A DNA stretch of 64,000 bases from Tolypeutes matacus. Taxonomy: Eukaryota > Chordata > Mammalia > Cingulata > Chlamyphoridae. The stretch is taken from NCBI GenBank assembly GCA_026826555.1, contig JAKSZT010054308.1, positions 2,962,045 through 3,026,044 of the forward strand, in the 5' to 3' direction. The position numbers were made by a program, and so were the translations under genes. This document shows positions 14,609 to 26,104 of the stretch, in pieces. The stretch's first letter is position 1. Each line of letters begins with the position of its first letter. Under the pieces are notes generated by a model. That model saw nothing but the letters and a program-made list of their open reading frames with translations. It did no database searches and was not told the origin of the DNA.

Positions 14609-17600
14609 ACTTCCGGGATGATGGCGGACTAGTAAGACACTGGAATCTCCTCTCCAGAAAAATAGCTAGAGGACAGGCTGAAACTGCCCCAAAAAAAGAT
14701 CTTCTAGGGTTTAGGACAGCACGTGAAGGCTGCATACCATCCAGAGGAGAGAGGGACAAAAGAGGGAAATCACAAGGACAGAACCGTGAGTTGGAACGCA
14801 ACAGCGGCTGCTGCTGCCAGCACCCTCCCCCACTTTTTAGACTCTTTAGAATTCTCGGGCCTCTGGGCCTGCGACTACAGACAAAGGGGGCTCCAGGTAT
14901 CTACCACCCCAGGAATGGGGAGAGAGAGGGACATAGCCTAAGGCTGACTCAGGTTCTGATCCACAAATTTGGGCTGTGGTGCCCCATGGGCTCTTCCAGG
15001 CCAGGTGGGACCACACAGTGGTTTGCCCTGGGAGCCTACGAAGGACTGGAAAATCCAACCCTCCCAATCTCCCTCTCTTCTAGCCTGGACTAATTGTTGA
15101 GGACTCCACAGGAGAGGGGAGAGAGAGCCTGGGGCTGACTCGACTCCCAGGTTTGGTCTGCCTTTGTCCCCAGACCCCTTCCAGGCTGGGTGGGGCTGCA
15201 CCATTGTTTGCCTTGGAGCCTGCAAGGGGCTAAAGATATGCAAACCTCCCAATCTCCTCCTCTACTAACAGGGACTGATTGTTGAGGACTCAGAGGGGAG
15301 TGGAAATATTTCCTAGCTGGGAAAAGGGAGGGGGCTACCAGAGAAGATAGGAGAACTGTCTCAGAAAGTTTGAATTACAAGGCTCTTAGCCTCCAGACAG
15401 GAAGCTCTATCACACTGATTTGGTCTGTGTTGCAACAAATACACTCTGACCAGGCATTGAATTGAGAGCTGCCAAAGAGCATAATCTCCTGGCAGACTAA
15501 GGAAGTGCACATAAGAAAATTAAAAATAAGCAGGAGAGGCTTTTCCTGGTATCTATAGCCTCCCTGCCCAAGGCCCTAGGAAGCAATTCTACAACCAATT
15601 ACTGGGTCCAGTGCCCAGTTTAGAGCAACCAGCAGGATAATCCTAACAATCCAGGTTGAGCCAAAAATCAAAGAGCTGTGGTAACTCGCAGCTTCCTGCA
15701 ACTAAATCCCTATAAAATAGAAAGAGATTGAGCATCTGAGTAAACTACATCCTAATCAGATGCCTAAACACCAGCAAAAAATTATGAGCCACACTAAGAA
15801 AATAGAAGACATGGCCCAAGAAAAGGAATACACCAAAGTCCCAGAAGAGATGCAGAATTTGAGAGAACTAATCAGGGAGATGAGCACAAATTTCCAAAAT
15901 CAAATTAATGAGTTGAAAGATAGTAAAAGAGAGAAATGACATCAAGAAGACACTGAGCAAATGCAAAGAAGAATTTGAAATCCTGAACAGAAAAATGACA
16001 GAGCTCATGGGAATGAAAGACACAATAGGTGAGGTCAAAAACACATCTGAGGCATACAACAGCAGACTCGAAATGACAGAAGAAAGAATAAGTGATACCA
16101 AAGACAGAGCAGCTAAAACTGAAGAGAGAAAGGAACAGAGAGAGAAAAGAATGGAAAAAATTGAGCAGGGGCTCAGAGAGTTGAATGACAACACAAAACA
16201 ACAACATACGTGTCATGGGAGTTCCAGAAGGAGAAGAGAAAGGAAAAGGGGCAGAAAGAGTATTTGAGGAAATAATAGCTGAAAATTTCCCAACTCTCAT
16301 GAAAGAAATGAACCTACTTGTCTAAGAAGCACACCGTACTCCAATCAGAATAAATCCAAATAGACCTATGCCAAGACACATACTACTCAGAATGTCAAAT
16401 GTTAAAGATAAAGAGAAAATTCTCAGAGCAGCAAGAGAGAAGCAAATGATCATGTACAAAGGATGTCCAGTAAGACTTAGTGCAGATTTCTCTTCAGAAA
16501 CCATGGATATGAGAAGACAGTGGTATGATACAATTAGGAAACTGAAAGATAAAAACTGCCAGCCAGGAATTCTTTATCCAACAAAACTGTCCTTCAAATA
16601 TAAAGATGAGTATAAAATATTCACAAACAAAGAGAAACTAAGAGAATTTGCAAAAAAAAATCCACCTTTGCAGGAAATATTAAAGGAAGCCTTAGAACTT
16701 GAAAGAAAAAGACAGGAGAGAGAAGCTTGGAGGAGAGTATAGAAAAGGATAACCAAAAGAGTAAAAAGACAAAAAAAAAAAAAAAAGAGTAAAAAGACAG
16801 ACAAAAACAAGATGGCATATGAAAATCAAAGAATAAAATGGAGGAAGTAAATAGTGCATTTACAGTAATATAATTGAATGTGAATGGATTAAACTCCCCA
16901 ATCAAAAGATACAGTCTGATAGAATGGATAAAAAAAAACATGAGCCACCCATATGCTGCTTACAAGAAACTCACCTTAGACCCAGGGATACAAACAGGCT
17001 GAAAGTGAAAGGTTGGAAAAAGATATTCCATGCGAATAGTAACCAGAAAAGAGCAGGTGTAGGTATACTAATATCATACAAAACAGACTTTAAATGCAAA
17101 AAAGTTATAAGGAATACAGAAGGCCATTATATATTAATAAAAGGGACGATCCACCAGGAAGAGATAACAGTCATAAATATCTATGCACCTAAACAGGGTG
17201 CCCCAAAATATATGAGACAAACTCTGGCAAAACTGAAGGGAGAAATAGACAATTCTACAATAATCATTGGAGCCTTCAACACCCCACTCACATCATTAGA
17301 TAGAACAACTAGACAGAAGATCTACAAGGAAACAGAGAACTTGAACAATATGATAAACAAGTTAGACCTAACAGACATATACAGAACACTGCATCCAAAC
17401 TCAGTGGGTTATACATTCTTCTCAAGTGCCCATGGATCTTTCTCCAGGATAGACCACATGTTAGGTCACAATTCAGCTCCCAATAAATATAAAAAGACTG
17501 AAATTATACAAAGCACCTTCTCAGATCATAATGGCATGAAACTAGAAATCAATAACAGACAGGAAAAAAGTAAATTTGCAAATGTGTGGAGACTGAACAA

Positions 17601-17704
17601 CACACTCCTAAATAATCAGTGGGTCAAAGAAGAAATTGCAAGTGAAATCAGTAAATATATTGAGACAAATGAAAATGAGAACACAACGTATCAAAACTTA
17701 TGGG

Positions 17705-17807
17705 GGGAAACGGATGTGGCTCAAATGGTTGGGTGTCCATCTCCCATATGGAGGGACCTGGGTTCAATCCCTGGGACCTCCTGGTAAAAAAAAAAAAAAA
17801 AAAAAAA
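17705..17807 (+). repeat. Short DAS-type SINE inside L1 ORF2
   Basis: A roughly 80-base tRNA-like unit plus A tail, flanked by ATCAAAACTTATGGG at 17690-17704 and again immediately after the tail. It interrupts ORF2. Confidence 0.9.
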
Positions 17808-18698
17808 ATCAAAACTTATGGGATACAGTGAAGGCAGTCTTGAGAGGGAAATTTATAGCCCTAAATGCCTATATTAAAAAACAAGATAGAGCTAAATTCA
17901 AAGATTTAACCGAACAACTAGAGAAACTAGAAAAAGAACAGCAAACCAATCCCAAAGCAAGCAGAAGGAAATAAATAATAAAGATTAGAGCAGAAATAAA
18001 TGAAAATGAGATCAGAAAAACAATAGAGAAAATCAGTAAAACCAAAAGCTGGTTCTTTGAGAAGATCAATAAAATTGACAAACCCTTAGCTAGACTAACA
18101 AAGAAAAAAAGAGAGAAGATGCAAATAAATACAATCAGAAATGAAAGGGGGAAGTTACAAATGACCTCACAGAAATAAAAAGAATCATAAGAGGATATTA
18201 TGAGAAACTATATGCCAACAAACTAGACAACCTAGATGAAATGGACAAATTTCTATTAACACACAACCAACCTACAGTGACGCTACAAGAAATGTAAGAA
18301 CTTAACAAACCAATCACATTTAAGGAGATTGAATCCGTCATCAAAAATCTCCCAGCAAAGAAAAATCCAGGACCAGATGGCTTCACAGGTGAATTCTACC
18401 AAGCATTTCAAAAAGAATTAACACCAATCCTGTTTTAAACTCTTCCAAAAAATTGAAGAGAAGGGAAAATTACCAAACACATTTTAGGAAGCCAACATCA
18501 CCTTAATACCAAAGCCAGATAAAGATTCCACAAGAAAAGAAAATTACAGACCAATCTCTCTAATGAACATAGATGCAAAAATTCTCAACAAAATACTTGC
18601 AAATCGAATCCAACAGCATATCAAAAGACTTATACATCACGACCAAGTGGGATTTATTCCTGGTACACAAGGCTGGTTCAACATAAGAAAATCAATCA

Positions 18699-18944
18699 GG
18701 GAAGCGGCTGTGGCTCAATTGGTTGGGCTCCCATTTACCATATGGGAGGCCCTGGGTTCGATTCCTGGGGCCTCCTGGTGAAGGCAAGCCAGCCTGCACA
18801 GTGTGGTGAGCTGACACAGCAAGATGACCCAACAAAGGGAGACAATCAGATACAGAAAAACTCACAGTAAATGGACACAGAGAGCACAAGCAGCAAGGGG
18901 GGGATAAATAAATAAAAATAACTCTTAAAAAAAAGAAAAGAAAA
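18699..18944 (+). repeat. DAS-type SINE inside L1 ORF2
   Basis: Full element with tRNA-like head, body and A-rich tail. Target duplications GAAAATCAATCA lie at 18687-18698 and 18945-18956. Confidence 0.93.
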
Positions 18945-21240
18945 GAAAATCAATCAATGTAATACATTAGCAAATTGAAGGGAAAAAAAACCATATGATC
19001 ATCTCAATCAATGCAGAAAAGGCATTCAACAAAATCCAGCATCCTTTTTTGATAAAAAACATTTCAAAAGATAGGAATAAAAGGAAAATTCCTCAATATG
19101 ATAAAAGGCATATATAAAAAACCCACAGCCAACATCATACTCAATGGGGAAAGGTTGAAAGCTTTCCCTCTAAGATTGGGAACAAGGCAAGGATGCCCAC
19201 TGTCACCGTTGTTATTCAACATTGTACTAGAAGTTCTAGCTAGGGCAATTAGACAAGGCAAAAAAATTAAAGGCATCCAAATAGGAAAAGAGGAATTGAA
19301 ACTCTCACTGTTTGCAGATGACATGATCCTATATTTAGAAAATCCTGAAGTATCCATGACAAAGATACTTGAGCTAATAAATGAGCTCAGCAAAGTGGCA
19401 GGATACAAGATCAACACGCAAAAATCAATAATGTTTTTGTACTTAGTGCTGAACAACCTGAGGAGGTAATCAGGAGGGAAATTCCATTTTCAATAGCAAC
19501 AAAAAGACTCAAACACCTAGGAGTTAATTTAACCAAAGAAGTAAAGGACCTATATGCAGAAAATTATAAAACAATGCTAAAAGAAATTTTTTAAAAGATC
19601 TAAACAAATGGAAAGACATTCCATGTTCATGGATTGGAAGAATAAATATCGTGAAGATGTCAGTCTTACCCAAACTGATTTATAGATTCAATGCAATAGC
19701 AATCAAAATCCCAACAGCTTACTTTACAGAATTAGAGAAGGCAATTACCAAATTCATCTGGAAGGGTAAGTGCACCCGAATAGCCAAAAGCATTCTAAAA
19801 AAGAAGAGCACGTGGGAGGAATTTCACTGCCTGACCTTAAAACATATTACAAAGCTACAGTGGTCAAAACAGCATGGTACTGGCATAAAGGTAGACACAT
19901 CGATCAGTGGAATAGAATTGAGAACCCAGAAATAAACCCTCACCTATGCAGTGAACTGGTTTTTGACAAACCTACCAAGCCCATGCTAATGGGAAAAAAC
20001 ATTCTCTTCAACAAATGGTGTTGGGAGAACTGGATATCTATAACCAAAAGAATGAAAGAGGACCCCTATCTCACCCCCTATACAAGAATCAACTCAAAAT
20101 GGATCAAAGATCTAAATATAAAAGCCAGGACCATAAAACTACTAGAAGAAAATGTAGGGAAACATCTTCAAGACCTTGTAGTAGGTGGTGGTTTCTTGGA
20201 CTTTACACCCAAAGCATGTGCAACAAAAGGCAAAATAGATAAATGGGACCTCCTCAAAATTAAACACTTTTATACCTCACAGGACTTTGTCAGAAGGGTG
20301 AAAAGGCAGCCAACTCAATGGGAAAAAAATATTTGGAAATCACATATCCAATAAGTGTTTAATATCCAGGATATATAAAGAAATGTTACAATTCAACAAT
20401 AAAAAGAGAAACGACCCAGTTAAGAAATGGGCAAAAGACTTGAATAGACATTTCTCCAAAGAAGAAATACAAATGGCCAAAAACACATGAAGAAATGCTC
20501 AGCATCACTCATGATTAGGGAAATGCAAATCAAAACTACAATGAGATATCATTTCACACCTATCAGAATGGCCACTATTAAAAAGAGAACTACCAGTGTT
20601 GGAGAGGATGTGGAGAGATAGGAACATTTCTTCACTGTTGGTGGGAATGCAGAATGGTACAACCACTATGGAGGACTGTTTGGCAGTTCCTAAAGAAGTT
20701 GAATATAGACTTGCCACGTGACCCTGCAATACCACTACTGGGTATATACCCAGAAGAACTGAGAGCAGTGACACGAACAGACATCTGCACACCGATGTTG
20801 ATAGCAACATTATTCACCATTGCCAAAAGTTGGAAACAACCCAGGTGTCCACCAACAGATGAATGGATAAACAAACTGTGGTCTATTCACACGATGGAAT
20901 ATTATGCAGCTGTAAGAAGAAATGAAGTCGTAAAGCATATGACAACATGGATGAACCTGGAGGACATTATGTTGAGTGAAGCAAGCCAGACACAAAAGGA
21001 CAAATACTGTATGAATGTGTTACTATGAACCAAATATATTGTGTAACATATTGTTTGATTCAAAAAATCTTATATGTATCTAGTACTTTTAATTGAGAAA
21101 TGTATATATTTATTGATCTGTGTTTACTTTTTAGTTTTTAATTGTTTATATTTTCAATTATTAAATGTACAAAATAAAGTATAAATAAATAAATAAACAA
21201 TCTGGACCCAGCTCCTGAAAAAAAAAAAAAGCCAACACAG

Positions 21241-21394
21241 GGGAAGCAGATGTGACTCAACCAGTTGGGAGGTCTCCGGTTCAGTCTCGATGCCTCCTAA
21301 AGAAGACCAGACACGGCACCTGCCGCAACTAGGTAGAAATTGCACTGCTGCCTAAACAAGCAGATGCCACAGGGCAGCAGATGCTGCAGCCAGC
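21241..21394 (+). repeat. Diverged DAS-type SINE
   Basis: An older variant, with head GGGAAGCAGATGTGACTCAA but an atypical body (AAGCAGATGCCACAGGGCAGCAG). It abuts the next SINE. Confidence 0.6.
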
Positions 21395-21659
21395 AGGGAG
21401 TGGATGTGTCTCAAGTGGTTGGGCTCCCGTCTACCATATGGGAGGTCCTGGGTTCAGTTCCTGGGGCCTCCTGGTGGGGGCAAGCTGGCCTGCGCCTGTG
21501 GACAGCTGATGGCCTACGCCTGTGGAGGGCTGGCACAGCAAGATGACGCAACAAAGGGAGACAAGCAGACACAGAGAAAACGTGCAGTGAATGGACACAG
21601 AAAGCAGACAAGCGCAAGGGGCAAGGGGGTGGGGAATAAATAAGTAAAATCAAGTTTTG
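21395..21659 (+). repeat. Diverged DAS-type SINE
   Basis: Head, B-box region, a body containing CAGCAAGATGACGCAACAAAG and an AATAAATAAGTAAAATC tail. Its tail was the target of the next SINE. Confidence 0.8.
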
Positions 21660-21674
21660 AAAAATGGTGATGGG

Positions 21675-21840
21675 GGAAGCAGCTGTGGCTCAATCAGTAG
21701 GGCTCCCGTTTACCATATGGGAGGCCCCGGGTTCGGTTCCCCGGGCAAGCCCACCCGCACGGCGTGGTTAGCTGACCCAGCGAGCACAGGCAGCAAGGGG
21801 GGGATAAATGAATAAATAAGTAAAATCTTTAAAAAAAAAA
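21675..21840 (+). repeat. DAS-type SINE
   Basis: Flanked by the 15-base duplication AAAAATGGTGATGGG, ending at 21674 and repeated at 21841-21855. It carries a small deletion after the B box. Confidence 0.92.
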
Positions 21841-21844
21841 AAAA

Positions 21845-22372
21845 ATGGTGATGGGACAACTGGATATACACATACAAAAAGGTAAACCTAAGCCTTTACC
21901 TTACACTATACACAAAATCAAATCAAAATTTATCATAGACCTAAATTTAAGAACTAAACCTATAAATCTCCTGGAAGAAAACAGGAGTAAATATTTGTGA
22001 TCTTGGAGATAAATGGGACCTCCTCAAAATTGAAAACGTTTGCACCTCACAAGACTTTGTCAAAAGGGTGAAAAGGCATCCAACTCAATGGGAGAAAATA
22101 TTTGGAAATAACATTTCCGATAAGCGTTTAATATCCAGGATCTATAAAGAGATGTCACAACTTAACAATAAAAACAATATGACAACATGGATGAACCTGG
22201 AGGACATTATGTTGAGTGAAGCAAGCCAGACACAAAAGGACAAATTCTGTATGAATGCATTTATATCAACCAAATATATTGTGTAACATATTGTATGATT
22301 CAAAAAAAAATTTATATGTATCCAGTACATTTAATTGAGAAATGTATGTTTTTATTTAAAAAAAAAACAATA
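21845..22372 (+). mobile_element. L1 3' fragments, one internally deleted
   Basis: An older L1 ORF2 3' region (21845 to about 22008) is followed by a younger L1 ORF2 segment. At about 22172 that segment jumps directly from AACAATAAAAA to the near-terminal GACAACATGGATGAACC, then runs to the 3' UTR and an A tail at about 22360. Compared with the full-length element, about 530 bases are missing at the jump. Confidence 0.75.
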
Positions 22373-23182
22373 ATGGATTAGAGAACCTAAATGTAAGCAC
22401 TAAAATGATACAACGTAAAAGGAAAAAACATAAAAGAAACTCTTTGTGACTGTGAGTTGGACAAAGATTTCTTAGGTAGGACACCAAAAGCACAGTCCAT
22501 AAAGGAAAAAATTGATAAATTGGACTTAATCAAAATCCAAAAGGTTTGTGCTTCAAAAGACACCATTAAGAAAATGAAAAGACAAGCCTCAGACTGGGAA
22601 AAAATATTTGCAAATCACATATCTGTTAAAGGATTTGTGTCCAGAATATATAAAGAACTCTTATAACTCAATAATAAGACAACCAACCAATTTTAAAATG
22701 GGCAAGAAAAAGTTGGAAACAACCGGTGCCCATCAACAGACAAATAAACTGTGGTCTATTCACATGATGAAATATTATGCAGCTGTAAGAAGAAATGAAG
22801 TTGTAAAGCATATGACAACATGGATGAACCCGGAGGACATTATGTTGAGCGAAGCTAGCCAGACAGACACAAAAGGACAAATACCATATGAATGCGTTAC
22901 TATGAACCAAATATATTGTGTAACACATTGTATGATTCAAAAAAAAAATTATATGTATCTGGTACATTTCATTGAGAATATATGTTTTTATTCAACTGTG
23001 TTTTCTTTTTAGTTTTTAATTGTTTATATTTTCAATTATTAAATGTACAAAATAAAGTTTAAAAAATGGGCAAGAGATTTGAATAGACATTTTATCTAAG
23101 AAAACATACAAATGGCTGATAAGCACATGAAATGATACTCAAGAGCATTAGTCCTTAGAGAAATACAAATTAAAACCATATA
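22373..23182 (+). mobile_element. Older L1 fragment interrupted by a younger truncated L1
   Basis: The older ORF2 sequence runs to 22706 and resumes at 23063. The insert 22707-23062 is a 5'-truncated young L1 3' end. Both sides carry the target duplication AAAATGGGCAAG (22695-22706 and 23063-23074). Confidence 0.85.
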
Positions 23183-23570
23183 GGAGAAAGCAGATGTGCC
23201 TCAAGAGATTGGGCTCCCGTCTACCATATAGGAGGTCCAGGGTTGGATTCCTGGGGTCTCCTGGTGAAGGCAAGCTGGCCGTGCGGCGAGCTGGCCTGCA
23301 CAAGAGTGCTGGCCCGAGTGGAGTGCTGGCACATGAAGATGACACAATACAAAGAGACACAGAGGAGAGACAATAAGAGACACAGCAGACCAGGGAGCTG
23401 GGGTGGCGCAAGAGATGGAGCGCCTCTCTCCACTCTGGAAGGTCTCAGGATTGGTTCCCGGTGCTGCCTAAAGAGAAGACAAGCAGACACAGAAGAACAC
23501 ACAAGGAATGGACAAAGAGAGCAGACAATGGGGGGTGGGGGTGGGAGATAAACAAACAAAGTGTCTTTAG
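23183..23570 (+). repeat. Dimeric DAS-type SINE
   Basis: A first tRNA-like unit with its body is followed, from about 23394, by a second unit beginning CAGGGAGCTGGGGTGGCGCAAG with its own B-box-like GGATTGGTTCC, then a common tail GAGATAAACAAAC. It matches the organisation of the elements at 32269 and 57470. Confidence 0.82.
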
Positions 23571-23577
23571 TATGGGG

Positions 23578-23797
23578 GAGGGCACCTGCAGCAGCAGCCT
23601 CTGGCTTCACCTCACAGTTCTGCCATCAGGATTTCCCTCCTTTGTCCCTCTCTCCTCTGGGCGGTGTCCAGACTTCACTTGGTGTCCTAAACCACAGAAG
23701 ATCTCTCTCGAGGCTGTTTCAGCCTGTCCTCTAGCTATTTTTATTGAGAAGAGAGTCCTGTGTCTTCTTAGTCCACCATCATCCCGGAAGTCTCCAA
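23578..23797 (-). mobile_element. Isolated L1 5' end, antisense
   Basis: On the minus strand this reads as the first about 215 bases of the same L1 type as 14609 (CTTCCGGGATGATGGTGGA, then CCAGAGGAGAGAGGGACAAA). No L1 body follows. A 5'-end-only fragment cannot arise by normal 5' truncation. Confidence 0.85.
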
Positions 23798-24167
23798 ATA
23801 TTTAGATAAACAAAACTATTTGGAAAAGCAAAGCAAAGGTGCTTTTTAATACACTGCAATCTAAAAATCTTATAATAAAAATAATCTAAAATAAGTACTT
23901 TAAATGCTTATTACTTATGTGCTCATAAATAAAAGTAATTCATTTAAGGAAAAACTTCTCCCCAGGCTTTGTGTAAATTAAATTTGTATATATACCTAAT
24001 TTCAAAGGAGTTAACAAAACTGTAAAGACAAAATACCTCTATGAGTTTCAAAATTCATACAGAATTAAATTGTATACATTACAGTTTTTTTAAAAAAACA
24101 GTGTAATACCTACATGTGCCATTAATCCTTGTTTAAAAAATTGTATATTACTGTTTTAAAGTACATT

Positions 24168-24270
24168 TTTTTTTTTTTTTTTTTTTTTTACCGGGAGGTA
24201 CCGGGGATCGAACCCTGGTCTCTCCATATGGTAGACGGACGCCGAACCTCTTGAGCCACGTCCATTTCCC
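24168..24270 (-). repeat. Short DAS-type SINE, antisense
   Basis: Poly(T) plus the reverse tRNA-like unit, flanked by TAAAGTACATT at 24157-24167 and 24271-24281. Confidence 0.93.
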
Positions 24271-24372
24271 TAAAGTACATTGACTAAGGTATTTTAAATA
24301 TTCCAACAAATCTGTTAGTACAATATGTTTTTATAGTTTCATTTGTATACTTTTGCTATATTATTTAGGAAA

Positions 24373-24382
24373 NNNNNNNNNN
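24373..24382. other. Assembly gap (10 N) with duplicated flanks
   Basis: The 47 bases before the gap (24326-24372, TGTTTTTATAGTTTC...) are repeated exactly right after it (24383-24429). The gap therefore probably joins two overlapping contig ends and is not missing sequence. Confidence 0.95.
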
Positions 24383-24737
24383 TGTTTTTATAGTTTCATT
24401 TGTATACTTTTGCTATATTATTTAGGAAAAACAAGGAATAATAATAAAAAAGTAACATTAATGTTCTCTATTCTGTTTCCCTGCTAATTCTAACTAGAAC
24501 TGGATAACCACATTTTAAAAATTGGTGCTTATCAATATTTGTTCATTAATTTTGGCAAGTGTACTATACTAATGTAAATTGTTAATAATAGGGGAAACTG
24601 TGTGTGGTATATATACAGAAACTCTGTATCATTCCTCTCAATAAATCTGTAAATAAAAAAAAAATAAAAATAAAAATTGGTGCTGTTAAAAGTTTAGTAA
24701 CTTATAAACTGAATAACTTTAAAAAAAGAAAAGGAAA

Positions 24738-24970
24738 TGGGAAGCGGATGTGGCTCAATCGATAGGGCTCCCGTTTACCATATGGGAGGCCCCGGGAATC
24801 GAACCTGGTGAAGGCAAGCCAGCCCGTGCGGCGTGGTGAGCTGACGCAGCAAGATGACGCAACAAAGGGAGACAAGTAGACACAGAAAAACGCACAGCAA
24901 ATGGACACAGAGAGCACAAGCAGCAAGGGGGGATAAATAAAATAAATAAATAAAATCTTTAAAAAAAAAA
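24738..24970 (+). repeat. DAS-type SINE with altered B-box region
   Basis: Head and body are typical, but the segment after CCCCGGG reads AATCGAACCTGGTGAAGG, so the usual GGTTCGATTCC is lost. Flanks share AAAAGAAAAGGAAA. Confidence 0.88.
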
Positions 24971-24984
24971 AAAAGAAAAGGAAA

Positions 24985-25993
24985 AAAAAGTGTTTCCTAG
25001 GCTCCTTGACACAGGTTTCCCTCCACATCCCCAAGGCCTTGTCTTTGAGAGAGCGATGGGGGAAGGGTAAGGTGCAGTAAGATAGGGAAATGTAATTATA
25101 GTAGGCCTGGAAATTAAGAATGATAGGGACAGAGGAAATGTTACAGAATAAACCTTAGTTTGCATAGTTTGTTCTGTAATTCACCGATTTGAACTTTTTA
25201 ACAGACTTGGGATGAGAGTAATTAATAATTCAATTGCCAAATTTCAGTAAGTTAAAAAAAAAAAGGTCCTTAAAAGTTATAGAAAGGTTTATGTAAATTG
25301 TGATTAAACAAATTAAACAATTATAGTTATCCCCAAGTCTTATAGTCAGTATGCTCTTGAGGTTGTTCACAATTTTAAGAATATTACCAAAAAAAATGGT
25401 TTTAGTCTTCTATGGAGGAAAAGAAAAAAATATTTCTTGCATAAACTATAATTGTTCCAATTTTATTCAACTTTCAAGAAATCTCCATTGGTTTATATAG
25501 TTACTAATGAAATGAATTAACATATTAATTAGATCTTTAAAATAATTAAAATTATAAGCTTGTGTTTAATAAAATTAAGTTAAAGGAAAAAAACAAACAA
25601 ACATGTAAATCTGTCCTTAAGTGAAATGACTAGTTTTCGCTAAACAGAATGAGGGATGTAAGATGAGACTTAAATGAATGTAGACAGAAGTAAAAAGCTT
25701 GTGGAAGTGAATTCTTAGTCAATGCTAACTAAAACTTGATAAGCTTGTTTCAGGGAGTGTGTTTTTGTCGTAAAATAAAATGACTAGTTTTCATGAGGAC
25801 AGCAATAAGTAGGACAAGACCTAAATAAATATAAAAAGTTGTAGGGGGCTTGTGAAAGTAAATTTCATCTGTTAAAAGGTGAAATTTATCTTTTTTTGTT
25901 TTTGTTTCTTTTTTTTTTTTAATTTATCTTAAGGTGAAATAACTAGTCTGTGTAGTTATGGATAGTTATGGGAAGTTTGTAAAAGCATTTTCT
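24985..25993. other. AT-rich intergenic stretch, no gene
   Basis: No open frame with splice or homology support is seen. Two passages share similar wording (AAATGACTAGTTTTCGCTAAACAGAATGA-like near 25625 and AAATGACTAGTTTTCATGAGGACAG-like near 25780), which hints at an old local duplication. Confidence 0.4.
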
Positions 25994-26091
25994 AGAGGAG
26001 CAGATGTAGCTCAGTGGTTGAGCACCTGCTTCCCATATACCAGGTCCTGCTGGGTTCAACTCCTAGTACCTCCTGAAAAAAAAAAAAAAAA
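25994..26091 (+). repeat. Old short tRNA-derived SINE
   Basis: GATGTAGCTCAGTGGTTGAG followed by GGGTTCAACTCC and an A tail. It is closer to a plain tRNA-Ala pattern than the young DAS units. AAAAGCATTTTCT flanks both sides. Confidence 0.88.
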
Positions 26092-26104
26092 AAAAGCATT
26101 TTCT

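Larger units (their letters stand above)
14609..21228 (+). mobile_element. Full-length L1 retrotransposon, inactive
   Basis: Spans from a promoter-type 5' end (ACTTCCGGGATGATGGCGGA) to a 3' UTR and A tail, with target duplication AGCCAACACAG on each side (14598-14608 and about 21230-21240). Length is about 6.6 kb including two later SINEs. ORF1 is broken but its C-terminal half is open at 16368-16742. ORF2 shows the endonuclease region (about 16875-17700), reverse transcriptase with a FADDM-type catalytic motif near 19313-19327, and the C-terminal region to about 20990. Stops, frameshifts and SINEs at 17705 and 18699 disrupt ORF2, so it cannot mobilise itself. Confidence 0.93.
23798..24737. 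other. AT-rich intergenic stretch with assembly gap and L1 3' end remnant
   Basis: AT-rich and without coding support. A SINE lies at 24168-24270, a run of ten N at 24373-24382, and an old L1-like 3' terminus (CTGTGTGTGGTATATATACAG, then AATAAATC) at about 24580-24660. Confidence 0.5.

Noticed and set aside
14609..21228. Active L1 with intact ORFs
   Set aside because: ORF1 and ORF2 contain stops and frameshifts, and two SINEs interrupt ORF2.
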